From Aurelia coerulea (taxonomy: Eukaryota > Cnidaria > Scyphozoa > Semaeostomeae > Ulmaridae): a stretch of DNA of 64,000 nt. Both the position numbers and the translations under genes were made by a program. Positions 58,701 through 62,125 of this stretch are shown piece by piece. The stretch covers positions 6,533,501-6,597,500 of the forward strand of contig CM076961.1 of assembly GCA_039566865.1 (NCBI GenBank), given 5' to 3'. Every line of letters starts with the position of its first letter. The first letter of the stretch is position 1. The notes beneath the pieces are model-generated. The model did no database searches, was not told the origin of the DNA, and was given only the letters and a program-made list of their open reading frames with translations.

Positions 58701-61359
58701 CAACAGACCTTTTTACTTGCCAGAAGAGAGGTTTTGAATGGAACTTCCAAATCTGTTATGTTTTGAGAAGGATACCCTTATACTGGACCGATTTTGAAGA
58801 TTTATGACTTAATCTTTAGCAGAAAGCCTGAATTAGATGCTAGAACTTTTTGCAAATTTTTCCGTTTTCAGTTTTTAGAGCTAGAAGCGAGTTTCTTAAA
58901 ATGTTCGTTTTCGAAAACATTGAAAACGATCAAAAAACGTCTATCAAATTTTAAAAGATTCAGCACGAATGAACAGAGAGAAAACGTTTTCGGGGGGATT
59001 TGGGGGTTAACTTAGTAACTTAGTACGAACTTTCGTACAGCAGATTACAATCAGTCGATTTCTAAATCGCAACTCATCACGAACAAGTTTTCTTTTTGTC
59101 CATTCATGTCGATTCTTTAGAAAACTTGATCAATGTTATCATTTTTAGTGTTTTCGAAAACTAAAATTTCAGGAAATTCGCTTAAAGCTCTCAAAACTGA
59201 AAATGAAAAATATTGCAAAAATTCCAGTATTTAATTCAGGCTTTCTGCTAGCGATTAAGTCAAAAATTTTCAAAATTACCATAAACGCGACCCCCCGTTC
59301 TTTATAGACACACATTCCTTTGAAAATCTCAGAATACCCTCCAGAGAATTAATCAATGATAGCGTTATTGAAATTAAGTTGCGAATGTGTCTGTTGATAC
59401 ATAGGCAAGTTTATTCGCTTTTTGTTTCTCGATATTTTCATTCATCTTTATCGCTGATTTTATTGTTAACAGTGAGAGCATGCAAGGGAAGGGTTTTATT
59501 TTATGAGTTTGCAAATCGTAGCTTGCTATTTCAAACAGTTGCACAGTGATCCAGGGAGTGGAAGAAATGCCAAAACATGAAGTTTCAAAATTCATTTTTA
59601 TGTATTTCATAATGGCGGAAATTTGCTAAATTCATATCTTAAAAAATAATTTTTAAAATTCAACAGTTGAAATGTAAAACTTGGGGCAAAATGTATTTAC
59701 CCAAAAAATTGTAAAATTAAAGCCATTATCTTTGCAAGTTTCTAGCAAAGGGTTTTTTCTAAATCGTTCTCAAAAAAGAATTGTGGTCATTCTTATTTTC
59801 ATGGTACAATGGATATTTTTTAGATTTTTTCAATGTTCTTTGCAATAAAAATAAATGAGTGCCTGCTAAAGCCTTAAAAACTTACTTAACTCCATCTATT
59901 TGACATAGAGTCATGAAATTTGACTCTCAGAAAGCTTTGTGTTTCATTTATCTACATGAAATCACTGTTTTCAAGCATTTTTATTTGTACCGGCAGCAGA
60001 AACAATGAAAAATGTGTTTTTCATCATAACTACCACAAGTTTCAGGCTTGCAGAGACTTTGAGTGTTGAAAATCATTTATGTTCATCATTCTAATTGCAA
60101 TTTGACACTGATAAAGTCTTTAAGTCCCTTATTCGTGGTAGTTATCATAAACAACACGTTTTTGGCCCTTTTCTGCTGATGTGACAAATAACAATGCTTG
60201 AAAACAGTGAGTTTATGAATAACAATAAAAAGCAAAGCGTTCCAAGGGTTAGATTTCATGACTATATGTCAAAGAGATGGAGGTAAGTCAGTTTTTGAAA
60301 GCATTAGCAGGGATTGGTTTATTCTTATTGCAGAAAACAGTGAACAATCTCTAAAATCTCTAATGTACCACCAAAATAAGAATTACCATAGCTCTTTTTT
60401 TAGTACATTTAGAACAAACCCATTGGTAGAAACTTGCACAAATAGTGGCTTTAATTTTGTAATTTTTTTTGTAAATAGATTTTGCCCCAAGTTTTACATT
60501 TCAACTATTGGATTTTTAAAATGATTTTTAAAGATATAAATTTTGCAAATTTCCGTCAATATGAATTACATAAAAATGAACCAAAATACAAATTTTTCCA
60601 ATAATTGTTGCAAATATTTGAAAGTACATGACTAGAGAATTGATATAACATCAAAATGAAAGTTTTCGAACCTTTCTAAGCAGAGAAATATTAATCTGAA
60701 ACTTCAGTCCAGGCAGCGTTATTCTTGGTGCTTATTTGGAAGTGCTTATGTAAACAAATAAAACAGTTAGGCCCAACTTTAAAAAATCCTTTTATTGGCT
60801 ATCCGTTGTCCAATTTCAAAAATATTTGTGTTTCATAAATATTCAGAGTGTACTTGATGATATTGGCATGAAATAAATTCAGATTTTGAAACTTCATATT
60901 TTGGTATTCATTCCAAACTTTATTTTGTTCCGGATCACTGTGAGCTGTTTTTCATGTGATTGAAATTGTCACCAAAGAATGAATGAAAATAACGAGGAGC
61001 AACGCAAACAGACCAATAAGATTTTCCTGTGTGTAAACTGAACCATTACTGATTCATTTGGTGCAAAAAAACGATAATAGATTTCTCTGAAAAGTGCTCT
61101 AAGATATGAAACATAGTCATGTCAAAGCTCGCTGTGTATCAAGTGAGAACGGGAGTCATATGCTTTCGTTTTCTTTCCCAAACTGTACCAGATTTGGAGA
61201 CTCTATCTACTCTATCTCTTTTCTAGCAATTTAAAAGGGTATTTGTCATCTTTTTCAGTGGTGAAGAGAGGAAGATATGATGGGCAATACTGTTGCAGTC
61301 CAACATGCGATCGCTACATGAGTCATATGAACGTTAAGCCCAAATATGTCACTTGTTAA
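10195..61359 (+). CDS. Split gene for a secreted cysteine-rich prepropeptide, insulin/relaxin-like architecture
   Basis: Six coding exons: 10195-10225, 36438-36470, 45736-45828, 48873-48920, 57776-57820, 61259-61359. Every intron is GT..AG and phase 1; exons 2-5 are all 3n long. The total is 351 nt, 116 residues. Residues 1-21 form a signal peptide (basic K2, hydrophobic IVPTILF + VLLVIS). Exon 3 begins the mature chain with MCKRSLTKRLLKMIG. Exons 4-5 encode an acidic helical linker. Exon 6 has Lys-Arg, then YCCSPTC and a final Cys. Six mature cysteines are split 2 + 4. In insulin-family hormones the B chain precedes a C-peptide removed at dibasic sites and the A chain carries CC-x3-C, as here; the last Cys of each chain is displaced, so family membership is inference. 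Other Cys-rich secreted peptides are possible. The introns contain nearly all transposons in the window. Confidence 0.75.
10226..12069. other. Intron 1, proximal part
   Basis: No gene seen inside this part of the intron. It is A+T-rich with a (GA)n run at 10721-10759. Confidence 0.6.
10721..10759. repeat. (GA)n microsatellite
   Basis: 39 bp of uninterrupted GA. Confidence 0.98.
12070..12851. mobile_element. Harbinger-like MITE with repeated subterminal motifs
   Basis: Near-perfect terminal inverted repeats start GCCCTGTTCACACGACACAA on the left and GCCCTGTTCACACAACACAA on the right, and continue through AACTAACCCGGGGCGAACCTGGGTTA for about 46 bp. Variants of AACC(T/C)(A/G)GGTTAG and GGGGCGAACC recur several times inside both ends. 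Flanks are TAA and TAT, an imperfect version of the 3-bp target of PIF/Harbinger elements. It is non-coding; the superfamily is inferred from the ends only. Confidence 0.75.
12852..16022. other. Intron 1, gene-free stretch
   Basis: No gene, RNA or complete mobile element recognised. The open frames are short and lack family motifs. Confidence 0.5.
16023..17160. mobile_element. TIR element with poly-G termini
   Basis: The left end is GCCCGGGGGGGGGGGCACT; the right end is its inverse, AGTGCCCCCCCCCCCGG. The 8-mer GCATTGAT directly flanks both sides (16015-16022 and 17161-17168), a plausible target duplication. The interior has degenerate repeats around 16600-16800 (AGCCAAAGTAAA...) and no intact gene. 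Confidence 0.65.
17169..19087. other. Intron 1, gene-free stretch
   Basis: No gene seen. Between about 17630 and 18300 a loose motif (AATTCAGAAATCAAAACCA and variants) recurs roughly every 100-150 bp, suggesting an old degenerate tandem repeat. Confidence 0.45.
19088..19755. mobile_element. Mariner-like MITE with TA target
   Basis: Left end CCGGGTGTCCTAAAAACTGT and right end (inverted) CCGGGTGTCCCATGGAAAAG, both continuing into (T)CCTGTTTGAAAAAT-like sequence. TA dinucleotides flank at 19086-19087 and 19756-19757. ...GGGTGTCCyAAAA ends at TA are typical of Tc1/mariner derivatives. There is no transposase. A retroelement tail is nested at about 19440-19560. Confidence 0.75.
19440..19560 (+). 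mobile_element. SINE/LINE 3' tail
   Basis: AAAGCGCTGCTGAGTAC and GGGGGCGCTATAAAAATATT followed by an ATTATT-rich tail resemble the shared 3' end of animal L2/CR1-type elements and their SINEs. It is nested in the MITE at 19088-19755. Confidence 0.4.
19951..21384 (-). CDS. Non-LTR retrotransposon reverse transcriptase, 5'-truncated
   Basis: A 477-residue uninterrupted frame, antisense to the host gene inside intron 1. In order: NYRPISVLPAVSRLFEKL (about residue 35), FIDLKKAFDTVDH (first catalytic Asp), GVPQGSCLGPLLF, MYADDTMIS (catalytic Asp pair), KYLGLQIDNSLTW, then a thumb and C-terminus with KELGWLSIKEM and KVWNMLNDNIK. It makes cDNA by target-primed reverse transcription in its family. 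The endonuclease and ORF1 are missing. The first ~25 residues do not fit the family, so the true homology probably starts near 21310 and the ATG is fortuitous. The open frame suggests a recent insertion, but it cannot move alone. Confidence 0.85.
   Translation of the reverse strand: MGVFKLKIDLVGQGLFYPFHVTFTFKEGPSDERSNYRPISVLPAVSRLFEKLVYDQLYRYLDDNKLICLQQSGFRSLHSVVTCLLKCTNDWFVNIDKGKFTAMIFIDLKKAFDTVDHGILLDKLNFYGINGLEHDWFRSYLNNRKQFCKVNGVSSDIKDIDVGVPQGSCLGPLLFLPYINDLPFALKKAEANMYADDTMISYSSKNLEEMHMVLNAELVDIGEKWLQGNKLSLNVVKTQAMIVGSMQNVNKMAVQPALLPVFNVGGTDIDLVSKVKYLGLQIDNSLTWRCQIESIKGKVSRAIGLLKYCKNFVSMETLKDIYRSIVEPHLNYCCSVWGCSGITRIESLQKLQNRAARIVSGSPYDAPSVPLRKELGWLSIKEMILKETSTMMYKSLNDLLAPQYISDLFVRLSDFHTRELRNTNNDLAVPLMRTVSGQKAFSYRGTKVWNMLNDNIKEAPSVYSFKSRLRQLGYEHL
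21501..22060 (+). mobile_element. TTAA MITE, family P2
   Basis: Begins after TTAA (21497-21500) with CCCAATAGTGGTTGGATTAT, CTGACACGTCC, and shares the internal blocks of the copies at 4136 and 25326. The right end has decayed (ATATGG followed by TAAA). Confidence 0.65.
22206..22880 (+). pseudogene. Non-LTR retrotransposon ORF2 C-terminus and 3' UTR
   Basis: The frame at 22262-22497 reads GLSYLSQIRVGLSKLNFHKF, then NPLCPTNDGIEDTDHFLLLC. This is the terminal C-x..-C-x..-H-x4-C motif found at the same place in the ORF2 at 52271. One frameshift near 22255 separates it from VFGIHEAYRIFP upstream. Another near 22520 leads to YSDKDLATDVTKSILELTLD and a stop at 22615. The following 260 bp, with CCCTGGGATAGTCATGGGTT, look like the 3' UTR. 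All upstream domains are missing. Confidence 0.75.
22926..23058. mobile_element. 133-bp TA-flanked MITE
   Basis: Nearly the whole element is an inverted repeat: CACTAAAGATGGTGGC... on the left against CACTAAATATGGCGGC... on the right, both running into TTTTTACCAAGATG. TA flanks both sides (22924-22925 and 23059-23060). Tc1/mariner-type target; non-coding. Confidence 0.8.
23061..23597 (+). pseudogene. Non-LTR retrotransposon ORF2 C-terminal fragment
   Basis: Reads AAETIAVGIVMPHVDY, a stop where Cys is expected, NRLQSV, then LKQLHWLPIHLRIGHKILNL, FKGTAPQYLKDML and VGPRL. This is the thumb-to-end region (HLDYCN...LHWLPI...GPRLWN) of RTE/CR1-like polymerases. At least two stops and a missing base in the GPRLWN codons (near 23505) disable it. 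Confidence 0.75.
23744..24442. mobile_element. TA-MITE, family M1, diverged copy
   Basis: The left end CACGGGTTCGGAAATACAGT and the following CCACTGCTCTTCGGAAATCA mirror the right end (GAGCAGTGGCCTTTCAAATA, GGGATTGC, CACCCGA). The right flank is TA. Confidence 0.6.
24577..25120. mobile_element. Foldback element, about 540 bp
   Basis: Two arms of about 170 bp are inverted copies: GTTCCAAATCTTTAA, then ATAATTCTACCGTTGGACTT on the left, mirrored at 24985-25105. A diverged copy of one arm occurs at 30170-30335. No coding sequence. Confidence 0.7.
25326..25906 (+). mobile_element. TTAA MITE, family P2
   Basis: 581 bp between TTAA at 25322-25325 and TTAA at 25907-25910. Contains TGGTTGGGCCATCTGACACG, then GTCCTATTTTGG, and ends in C-run, AACAAATATAGGG. 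It is the best preserved of the three P2 copies. Confidence 0.75.
26178..26232. repeat. (TTAGTA)n, short array
   Basis: About nine hexamer units, same unit as the longer array at 26491. Confidence 0.95.
26491..26744. repeat. (TTAGTA)n, long array
   Basis: About 42 near-perfect copies of TTAGTA. The open frames on both strands (Leu-Val, Ile-Ser and Asn-Thr repeats) follow from the six-base period and are not genes. Confidence 0.97.
27258..27460 (+). mobile_element. 5S rRNA-derived SINE or 5S pseudogene
   Basis: TGAAGTTAAGCACGGTCAAG (from about 27264) and CTTCGGATGGGTGACCTC (about 27293) match the internal promoter half of 5S rRNA (box A/intermediate element and box C). The 5' half is unrecognisable. 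About 130 bp of unrelated tail follows (CCTTGCGGCCCTGCGGAAGG and onward), ending in an A-rich stretch. A 5S head with a foreign tail is the layout of 5S-derived SINEs. Confidence 0.6.
27461..30169. other. Intron 1, no supported gene
   Basis: No intact gene. An (AAT)-rich tail near 27810-27832 may end an old LINE. The motif TGCTCGCTTCGCTCG and variants recur at about 29210, 29420, 29610, 29825 and 29993. A possible decayed coding trace (about 28120-28500) is listed under findings. Confidence 0.45.
30170..30335. repeat. Diverged copy of a foldback arm
   Basis: AAATGAGTTGAAGCATAGAA, CCTAACGGTAGGGTTATAGG and TTCTTTCAAACCATTCAATG match 24925-25060 at moderate identity in the same order. Confidence 0.55.
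31071..31602. mobile_element. Mariner-like MITE with TA target
   Basis: TA (31069-31070), then CCGGGTGACCCAAAAAAACG; the inverted right end is CTGAGTGACCCAGAAAAAAA, followed by TA (31603-31604). The inner block AAGTAAGTGGCCGATTGAAA is perfectly mirrored (31120 and 31540). The rest also folds imperfectly on itself. 532 bp, non-coding. Confidence 0.8.
31605..34607. other. Intron 1, gene-free stretch
   Basis: No gene seen. A 23-bp direct repeat (ACCAATCTAGACTAGACACA..) occurs at about 32281 and 32325. Confidence 0.5.
34608..34792. mobile_element. 185-bp MITE
   Basis: Terminal inverted repeats AATAGACCTTTTAGCTATTC at both ends. A palindromic centre ACGTT..ACGTTCGATCGA lies between. A lone related end (AATAGACCTTTTAG) occurs at 35250. 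Confidence 0.7.
34793..36437. other. Intron 1, distal part
   Basis: No gene seen up to the exon 2 acceptor. Besides the lone MITE end near 35250 I see nothing specific. Confidence 0.5.
36438..36470 (+). CDS. Exon 2: rest of the signal peptide
   Basis: A 33-nt exon between a strong pyrimidine tract and acceptor (CTCTCTTCTTTCGACAG) and a donor GTATGT. With the single G of exon 1 it reads V then LLVISTHETQ, completing a hydrophobic core of normal length. Phase 1 on both sides. Confidence 0.75.
36592..36614. repeat. (G)23 run
   Basis: 23 consecutive G at the 5' junction of the truncated RT copy beginning at about 36616. Confidence 0.95.
37390..37865. mobile_element. Unclassified insertion inside the RT
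   Basis: About 470 bp without RT similarity lie between the RFC and NRAHIG segments of the polymerase, which are nearly adjacent in related proteins. It contains two CRE-type palindromes (TGACGTCA) at about 37449-37467 and a further TGACGTCA near 37806. No clear terminal repeats or target duplication, so the borders are approximate. Confidence 0.5.
38367..38389. repeat. Poly(T) run
   Basis: About 22 T inside the left non-coding part of the transposon at 38110. Confidence 0.9.
38930..43388 (+). pseudogene. FEN1/XPG-like nuclease with TSO1-type CXC domain, candidate transposase; decayed
   Basis: Start at ATG 38930. The N-terminus has two zinc-finger-like units, one ending GQSVHKICRANF, the other HCLFCG...YHQKCSVNF. 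The first unit has Phe where a Cys is expected. The middle (39256-41200) has VQYVADNVDHN, ILTFDQPLWW and LGAFHTEMSFLG, spaced like an RNase H-type D-D-E set (inference). The last part (41202-43388) has YVLDGG, VIVFDG, DADADLLIV, GEDTDLLVLL and GCDTTSSLYGIGKG. These match, in order, the metal-binding acids and helix-hairpin-helix of FEN1/XPG nucleases. CNCKKGC..CSCKKNGLKC near the end is a CXC zinc domain. Lesions: TAG at 39101-39103, a frameshift at about 39225-39250 and another at 41199-41225. No introns are evident. It lies inside a TIR element, so a role in its transposition is likely but unproven. Confidence 0.8.
43440..43495. repeat. (TTTGG)n-like low complexity
   Basis: TTTGGTTTGATTTGGTTTGG and variants just 3' of the CXC gene. 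Confidence 0.85.
44335..44725. repeat. Degenerate minisatellite in a poly-C-ended element
   Basis: At least six diverged units of about 40 bp around TTGGTCTAGCCAAGGGTACC lie between TACATGGGGTTCTTCCATAG and a C-rich end (44701-44721). Outer sequences resemble the poly-G-ended element at 16023. Confidence 0.55.
45125..45480 (-). pseudogene. RTE-like retrotransposon ORF2 C-terminal fragment
   Basis: Minus-strand frame 45448-45161: ISNNTLYKRCNVAKLSDRV, CWRMLGHILRSDENTAAQLA, GRIGRPRSNLSTLIKNDF. A frameshift near 45175 continues as RDIARCREQWKNLL. RW(R)MLGHVLR...GRxGRPR is the C-terminal hallmark of RTE-type polymerases. No catalytic domain remains. Confidence 0.75.
45736..45828 (+). CDS. Exon 3: B-chain-like segment
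   Basis: Acceptor ATTACATTGCAG, donor GTAAGC, 93 nt, phase 1 on both sides. The phase-consistent frame gives SMCKRSLTKRLLKMIG, then NPNTTPCF. A second frame of this exon is also open (KHVQKVFDEEAAKDDW..), but it runs into a stop early in exon 4. Confidence 0.7.
46184..46812. mobile_element. TA-MITE, family M1, complete
   Basis: TA (46182-46183), then CCGGGTGAGTCAGAAAGAAA and GATCCCCG; the inverted right end ACAGGTGAATCAGAAAAAAG, AATCCCCG, then TA (46813-46814). The ends continue as GGAAGGCCACTGCTC / GAAAGGTCACAGCTC. 629 bp, no coding region. Confidence 0.8.
47008..47890. mobile_element. TTAA MITE, family P1, with GC-hairpin ends
   Basis: TTAA at 47004-47007 and 47891-47894. Both ends start CCCTAT..GTACTGGG. 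Next to each terminus lies a perfect G-run/C-run hairpin around GCGTTTTTCGCC. The right end carries an extra 30-base copy of the terminus. TTAA target plus CCCTA start suggests a piggyBac source. 883 bp, non-coding. Confidence 0.8.
48035..48830. mobile_element. TA-MITE, family M1
   Basis: The left end CCGGGCGATTCAATTAAAAC and the inverted right end CCGGGTGATTCAATAAAAGC continue into ACTGCTCCCT..AGATATCA-like blocks. The right flank TA is intact, the left flank is CA. It ends 42 bp before exon 4. Confidence 0.75.
48873..48920 (+). CDS. Exon 4: linker
   Basis: Acceptor GATATTCTTTCAG, donor GTAAAT, 48 nt, phase 1 on both sides. Reads MARFIDNAVDEIRER, an amphipathic acidic/basic helix. Confidence 0.7.
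48921..50430. other. Intron 4, upstream of the retrotransposon ORFs
   Basis: No gene seen. Imperfect (AAC)n and (ATC)n runs lie at about 50109-50235. The retrotransposon 5' UTR probably begins in the last few hundred bases, but its border is not visible. Confidence 0.5.
50109..50235. repeat. Imperfect (CAA)n and (ATC)n runs
   Basis: CAACAACAACAACA followed by AATCATCATCATTGTCATCA-type repeats. Confidence 0.85.
50440..51204 (+). CDS. Retrotransposon ORF1 (RNA-binding, L1-ORF1p/Transposase_22-like)
   Basis: 254 residues. Residues about 15-85 are a heptad-rich coiled coil (LRNEVTSLI, FLEVRVDELEAENAVLKSHV). The middle has IDRAHRIGPKK and KQQVIVRFTTWRHRTAVYRA, then LNLANLMLKPHKDCYAFADV and YVFLDSVEEL. 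This order of coiled coil, RRM-like and C-terminal domains is that of L1-type ORF1 proteins, which trimerise, bind element RNA and act as chaperones. It sits 1,066 bp before ORF2 on the same strand and looks intact. The C-terminus is acidic (PSDDELSVIEV). Confidence 0.8.
   Translation: MDAEQIKNYLDTRFDQLLNKLETKDDIAELRNEVTSLISDKIEAQGKQISFLEVRVDELEAENAVLKSHVTHLIASHESQEQYSRRFCLRIDRMPPPSNGEKETSEDCLTKVKEIFEEIDVQIPDAVIDRAHRIGPKKIDKGTLKQQVIVRFTTWRHRTAVYRARKKASNVKFRLDLTKKRLELLNLANLMLKPHKDCYAFADVNCRIRAKIKDKYVFLDSVEELEKTLTTELPSDDELSVIEVVGQSEKAEES
51205..52270 (+). other. Long inter-ORF spacer of the retrotransposon
   Basis: 1,066 bp with several T-runs and only short overlapping open frames. An in-frame TAA lies immediately before the ORF2 ATG. 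The region may hold an internal start or re-initiation signal; none is recognisable. Confidence 0.5.
52271..56017 (+). CDS. Retrotransposon ORF2: hydrophobic leader, 2A-like site, APE endonuclease, reverse transcriptase
   Basis: 1,248 intact residues. Residues 1-158 contain hydrophobic segments (for example YLYLFILVSIVALPLTVIV). Residues 159-167 are GDIESNPGP, a 2A-like ribosome-skipping motif. The APE endonuclease follows at once: HWNLNSI (about 175), ALSETML (Mg-binding Glu), VYRSPSQN, LTGDFNC, CIDLIIT. RT: NYRPISLLSIFGKIFEKL (about 690), FLDLSKAFDRVWH (about 762), GVPQGSVLGPLFFLIYINDL, LFADDTSLF (about 850). The end has CNCGTANEDNEHYLLHC (about 1168). All catalytic motifs are present. It nicks DNA and copies element RNA. 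CR1-like by layout; the clade is inferred. With ORF1 it forms a potentially active element in intron 4, in the sense orientation. Confidence 0.92.
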   Translation: MPIGIIEWRAGISSKLKLRTAVWKRVRFAGLFPTACIACAYLYLFILVSIVALPLTVIVQSFSSLLSPEISHFFGICNCPLFTFFKLINQTFSYGFSFLTTLFNCLTLNKRMFLGCPDYRKKLLGLLQRFIHAVLLCKFLEILLSNKHFPMSIFLLIAGDIESNPGPTSHALLKFCHWNLNSICARGSAKIPLIEVYNSLHHYDIIALSETMLDSSISSEDIYIEGFSREIYRNDHPSNSKVGGVCIYFRDGLAIKQRRDLELMQETIVCEVNISRKKIFFITVYRSPSQNSEQFENFINNMQIMINRLQMERPHSIVLTGDFNCRTSQWWTEDAESPEGMALDEMIEVNNLYQLIDEPTNIRGESMSCIDLIITDQPNLFAESGVHPSLDNNCQHQIIYGKLNISLPNAPPYKRTVWEYERANIRSIRAAISALNWESIFQGLQADEMVEVFTDTIFEILSSEIPNRTIKCDDRDPPWITSELKTAIKRKHRVYRRYIERGKNHDDWCQVKIIRNETSRMIVNAKNKYYQDLGRKLSDPNMGPKKYWSTLTRLINSKKTCNIPPLLENGLFITNPANKASIFNEYFVQQCSTIENTSSLPNFLPRINNQLKDITVQKDKVLKLIRMLDTKKAHGCDEISVSMIKICDSSIVDPLCMIFEKSLITGLYPSSWKKANIIPIHKKESRQSKKNYRPISLLSIFGKIFEKLLFDDIYEHLKANRLLSDNQSGFRPGDSTVNQLLAITHKIYSGFDQIPSRETRAVFLDLSKAFDRVWHAGLLYKLESNGISGNLLKLIRSFLSHRQQRVTLNGQSSEWREISAGVPQGSVLGPLFFLIYINDLTDNLQCDVKLFADDTSLFTVVENETVSAQNMNRDLEKISLWAWQWKMHFNADKTEELLFSVKRLPPVHPPLRLGHDEIKSKTEHKHLGMILDTKLSFKSHVSEAILKARRGIGLIRHLSQYVSRDVLDQMYKLYVRPHLDYGDIVYHIYDPDLSSVITKRLEQTQYAASLAVTGAWRGTSRQKLYEELGWESLYDRRWYRRLCHFFKLKLTQYPAYLFSLIPSERQISYDLRNPQAYAQSRARTDRFSNSYFYNTLHEWNKLPTEIRASKCLAEFKRKLIALIRPVKKTIYGVFDLKGIRNITKLRVQFSDLNAHKFHHNFECLRPICNCGTANEDNEHYLLHCSRFNQLRMDLFGTVTEVSGIDIANLDSKTLCNLLLYGSSNMNIIDNRIIIEATIEYIEKTNRLN
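52745..52771 (+). other. 2A-like peptide coding site
   Basis: GDIESNPGP fits the D-(V/I)-E-x-N-P-G-P consensus. Skipping is known to occur between the final Gly and Pro, which here would release residues 1-166 from the endonuclease-RT. Confidence 0.9.
56331..56990. repeat. Tandem duplication, period about 332 bp
   Basis: Two nearly identical units (56331-56661, 56662-56990). Each holds the last part of the LINE 3' UTR, its A tract and about 130 bp of following sequence (AAAGTTGCCCAATAGACTTC..). Confidence 0.95.
56418..56462 (+). other. 3' UTR stem-loop of the retrotransposon
   Basis: TCTTGGTGTA pairs with TACACCAAGA around a 22-base loop, 50 bp before the A tract. A second copy is at about 56750-56794. 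Such hairpins can be the RT recognition site in LINE RNAs; that role here is inference. Confidence 0.6.
57044..57737. mobile_element. Mariner-like MITE with TA target
   Basis: TA, then CAGGGTGTCCCAAAAACATT, TTTCGACGTTTGATTAAAT; the inverted right end CAGGATGTCTCAGAAAAATT, GTTCGACGTTTGATTAAAT, then TA (57738-57739). 694 bp; it ends 38 bp before exon 5. Confidence 0.85.
57776..57820 (+). CDS. Exon 5: linker
   Basis: Acceptor TTATCATTGATAG, donor GTAAGT, 45 nt, phase 1 on both sides. Reads FMEDEGVELAREWP, strongly acidic. Confidence 0.75.
58780..59290. mobile_element. Foldback element, about 510 bp
   Basis: ACTTAATCTTTAGCAGAAAG, CCTGAATTAGATGCTAGAAC on the left are mirrored at 59215-59260 (GAATTAAATACTGG, CCTGAATT). 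The arms pair imperfectly for about 200 bp. Confidence 0.7.
59591..60580. mobile_element. Near-perfect foldback, 990 bp
   Basis: Two arms of about 490 bp meet near 60085. Outer blocks TTCATTTTTATGTATTTCAT and GTTGAAATGTAAAACTTGGG (then GCAAAAT) are mirrored at the right end. CAAAA lies just outside both ends (one base offset on the right), a possible target duplication. Non-coding. Confidence 0.85.
61259..61359 (+). CDS. Exon 6: Lys-Arg and A-chain-like segment
   Basis: Acceptor CATCTTTTTCAG. With the T of exon 5 it reads L, then VKRGRYDGQYCCSPTC, and ends with VTC and TAA at 61357-61359. The dibasic site sits before the Gly that would start the A-like chain. Confidence 0.75.
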
Positions 61360-61897
61360 TTAAAAGAAATGGATAAAGAAAAAAGACTGATATAAATAAC
61401 GAAGAAAAGACTGATTACGTCAAATGAAAACTTAAGGAACTCAGGACTTGTCGTAGTCTCAATAGAGAGAGATTAATATTTGCCGCACGATTGTAAAGAA
61501 TGTATCCATTAGAAAATTTCATGTATAGATTACTTTTAACTTTCTGAAGGATGCTGGCAGTTAATTAATTGATTAATTAATATATTTATAGGGAAAGCAG
61601 ATATGGTAGAACTATCATTTTCTCACAGTATTTGCTGACGTACTGAGCCTTCTGATCATATTCCTCCCCTTAGATTCACGATATGGTCCCAGTTATCGCA
61701 ATAATAACAGCAATCATAAAAATAATAACATGCTTTTGATTGAACACATATTTTGTGGTAATTGCATTCAACTGATGCTCAAATTTAGAACCTTATTTGG
61801 CAAACAGATGCAACTGTAGTCTTACTGCAGCTGAAAACGGAACAAGGTTGCAAAGTATTTTTCAACTTTCACCGAGATTTTCCAAAAATTTCCTCCG

Positions 61898-61903
61898 AAT
61901 AAA
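61898..61903 (+). promoter_or_regulatory. Candidate polyadenylation signal
   Basis: AATAAA 539 bp after the stop of the split gene. No other AATAAA was noticed nearer. Confidence 0.35.
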
Positions 61904-62051
61904 ATTTTTCATAAATCTGTGATGACATGAACTGAACTTTTACATCTAAGCCTTTGTGTTTTACATTCTTATGCAGCTCATCCAAACTGGTCCATAATTT
62001 AACGATTGAACTGTTTGGCAATTAGTGGTATATGATCTTGGGGAAAATAGT

Positions 62052-62125
62052 TGATTTGATTGATTGACTGATTGATTGATTGATTGATTGGTTGATTTAT
62101 TGATTGGTTGGTTGGTTGATTGATT
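62052..62125. repeat. (TTGA)n-like run
   Basis: Imperfect TTGATTGATTGATTGG repeats. Confidence 0.9.
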
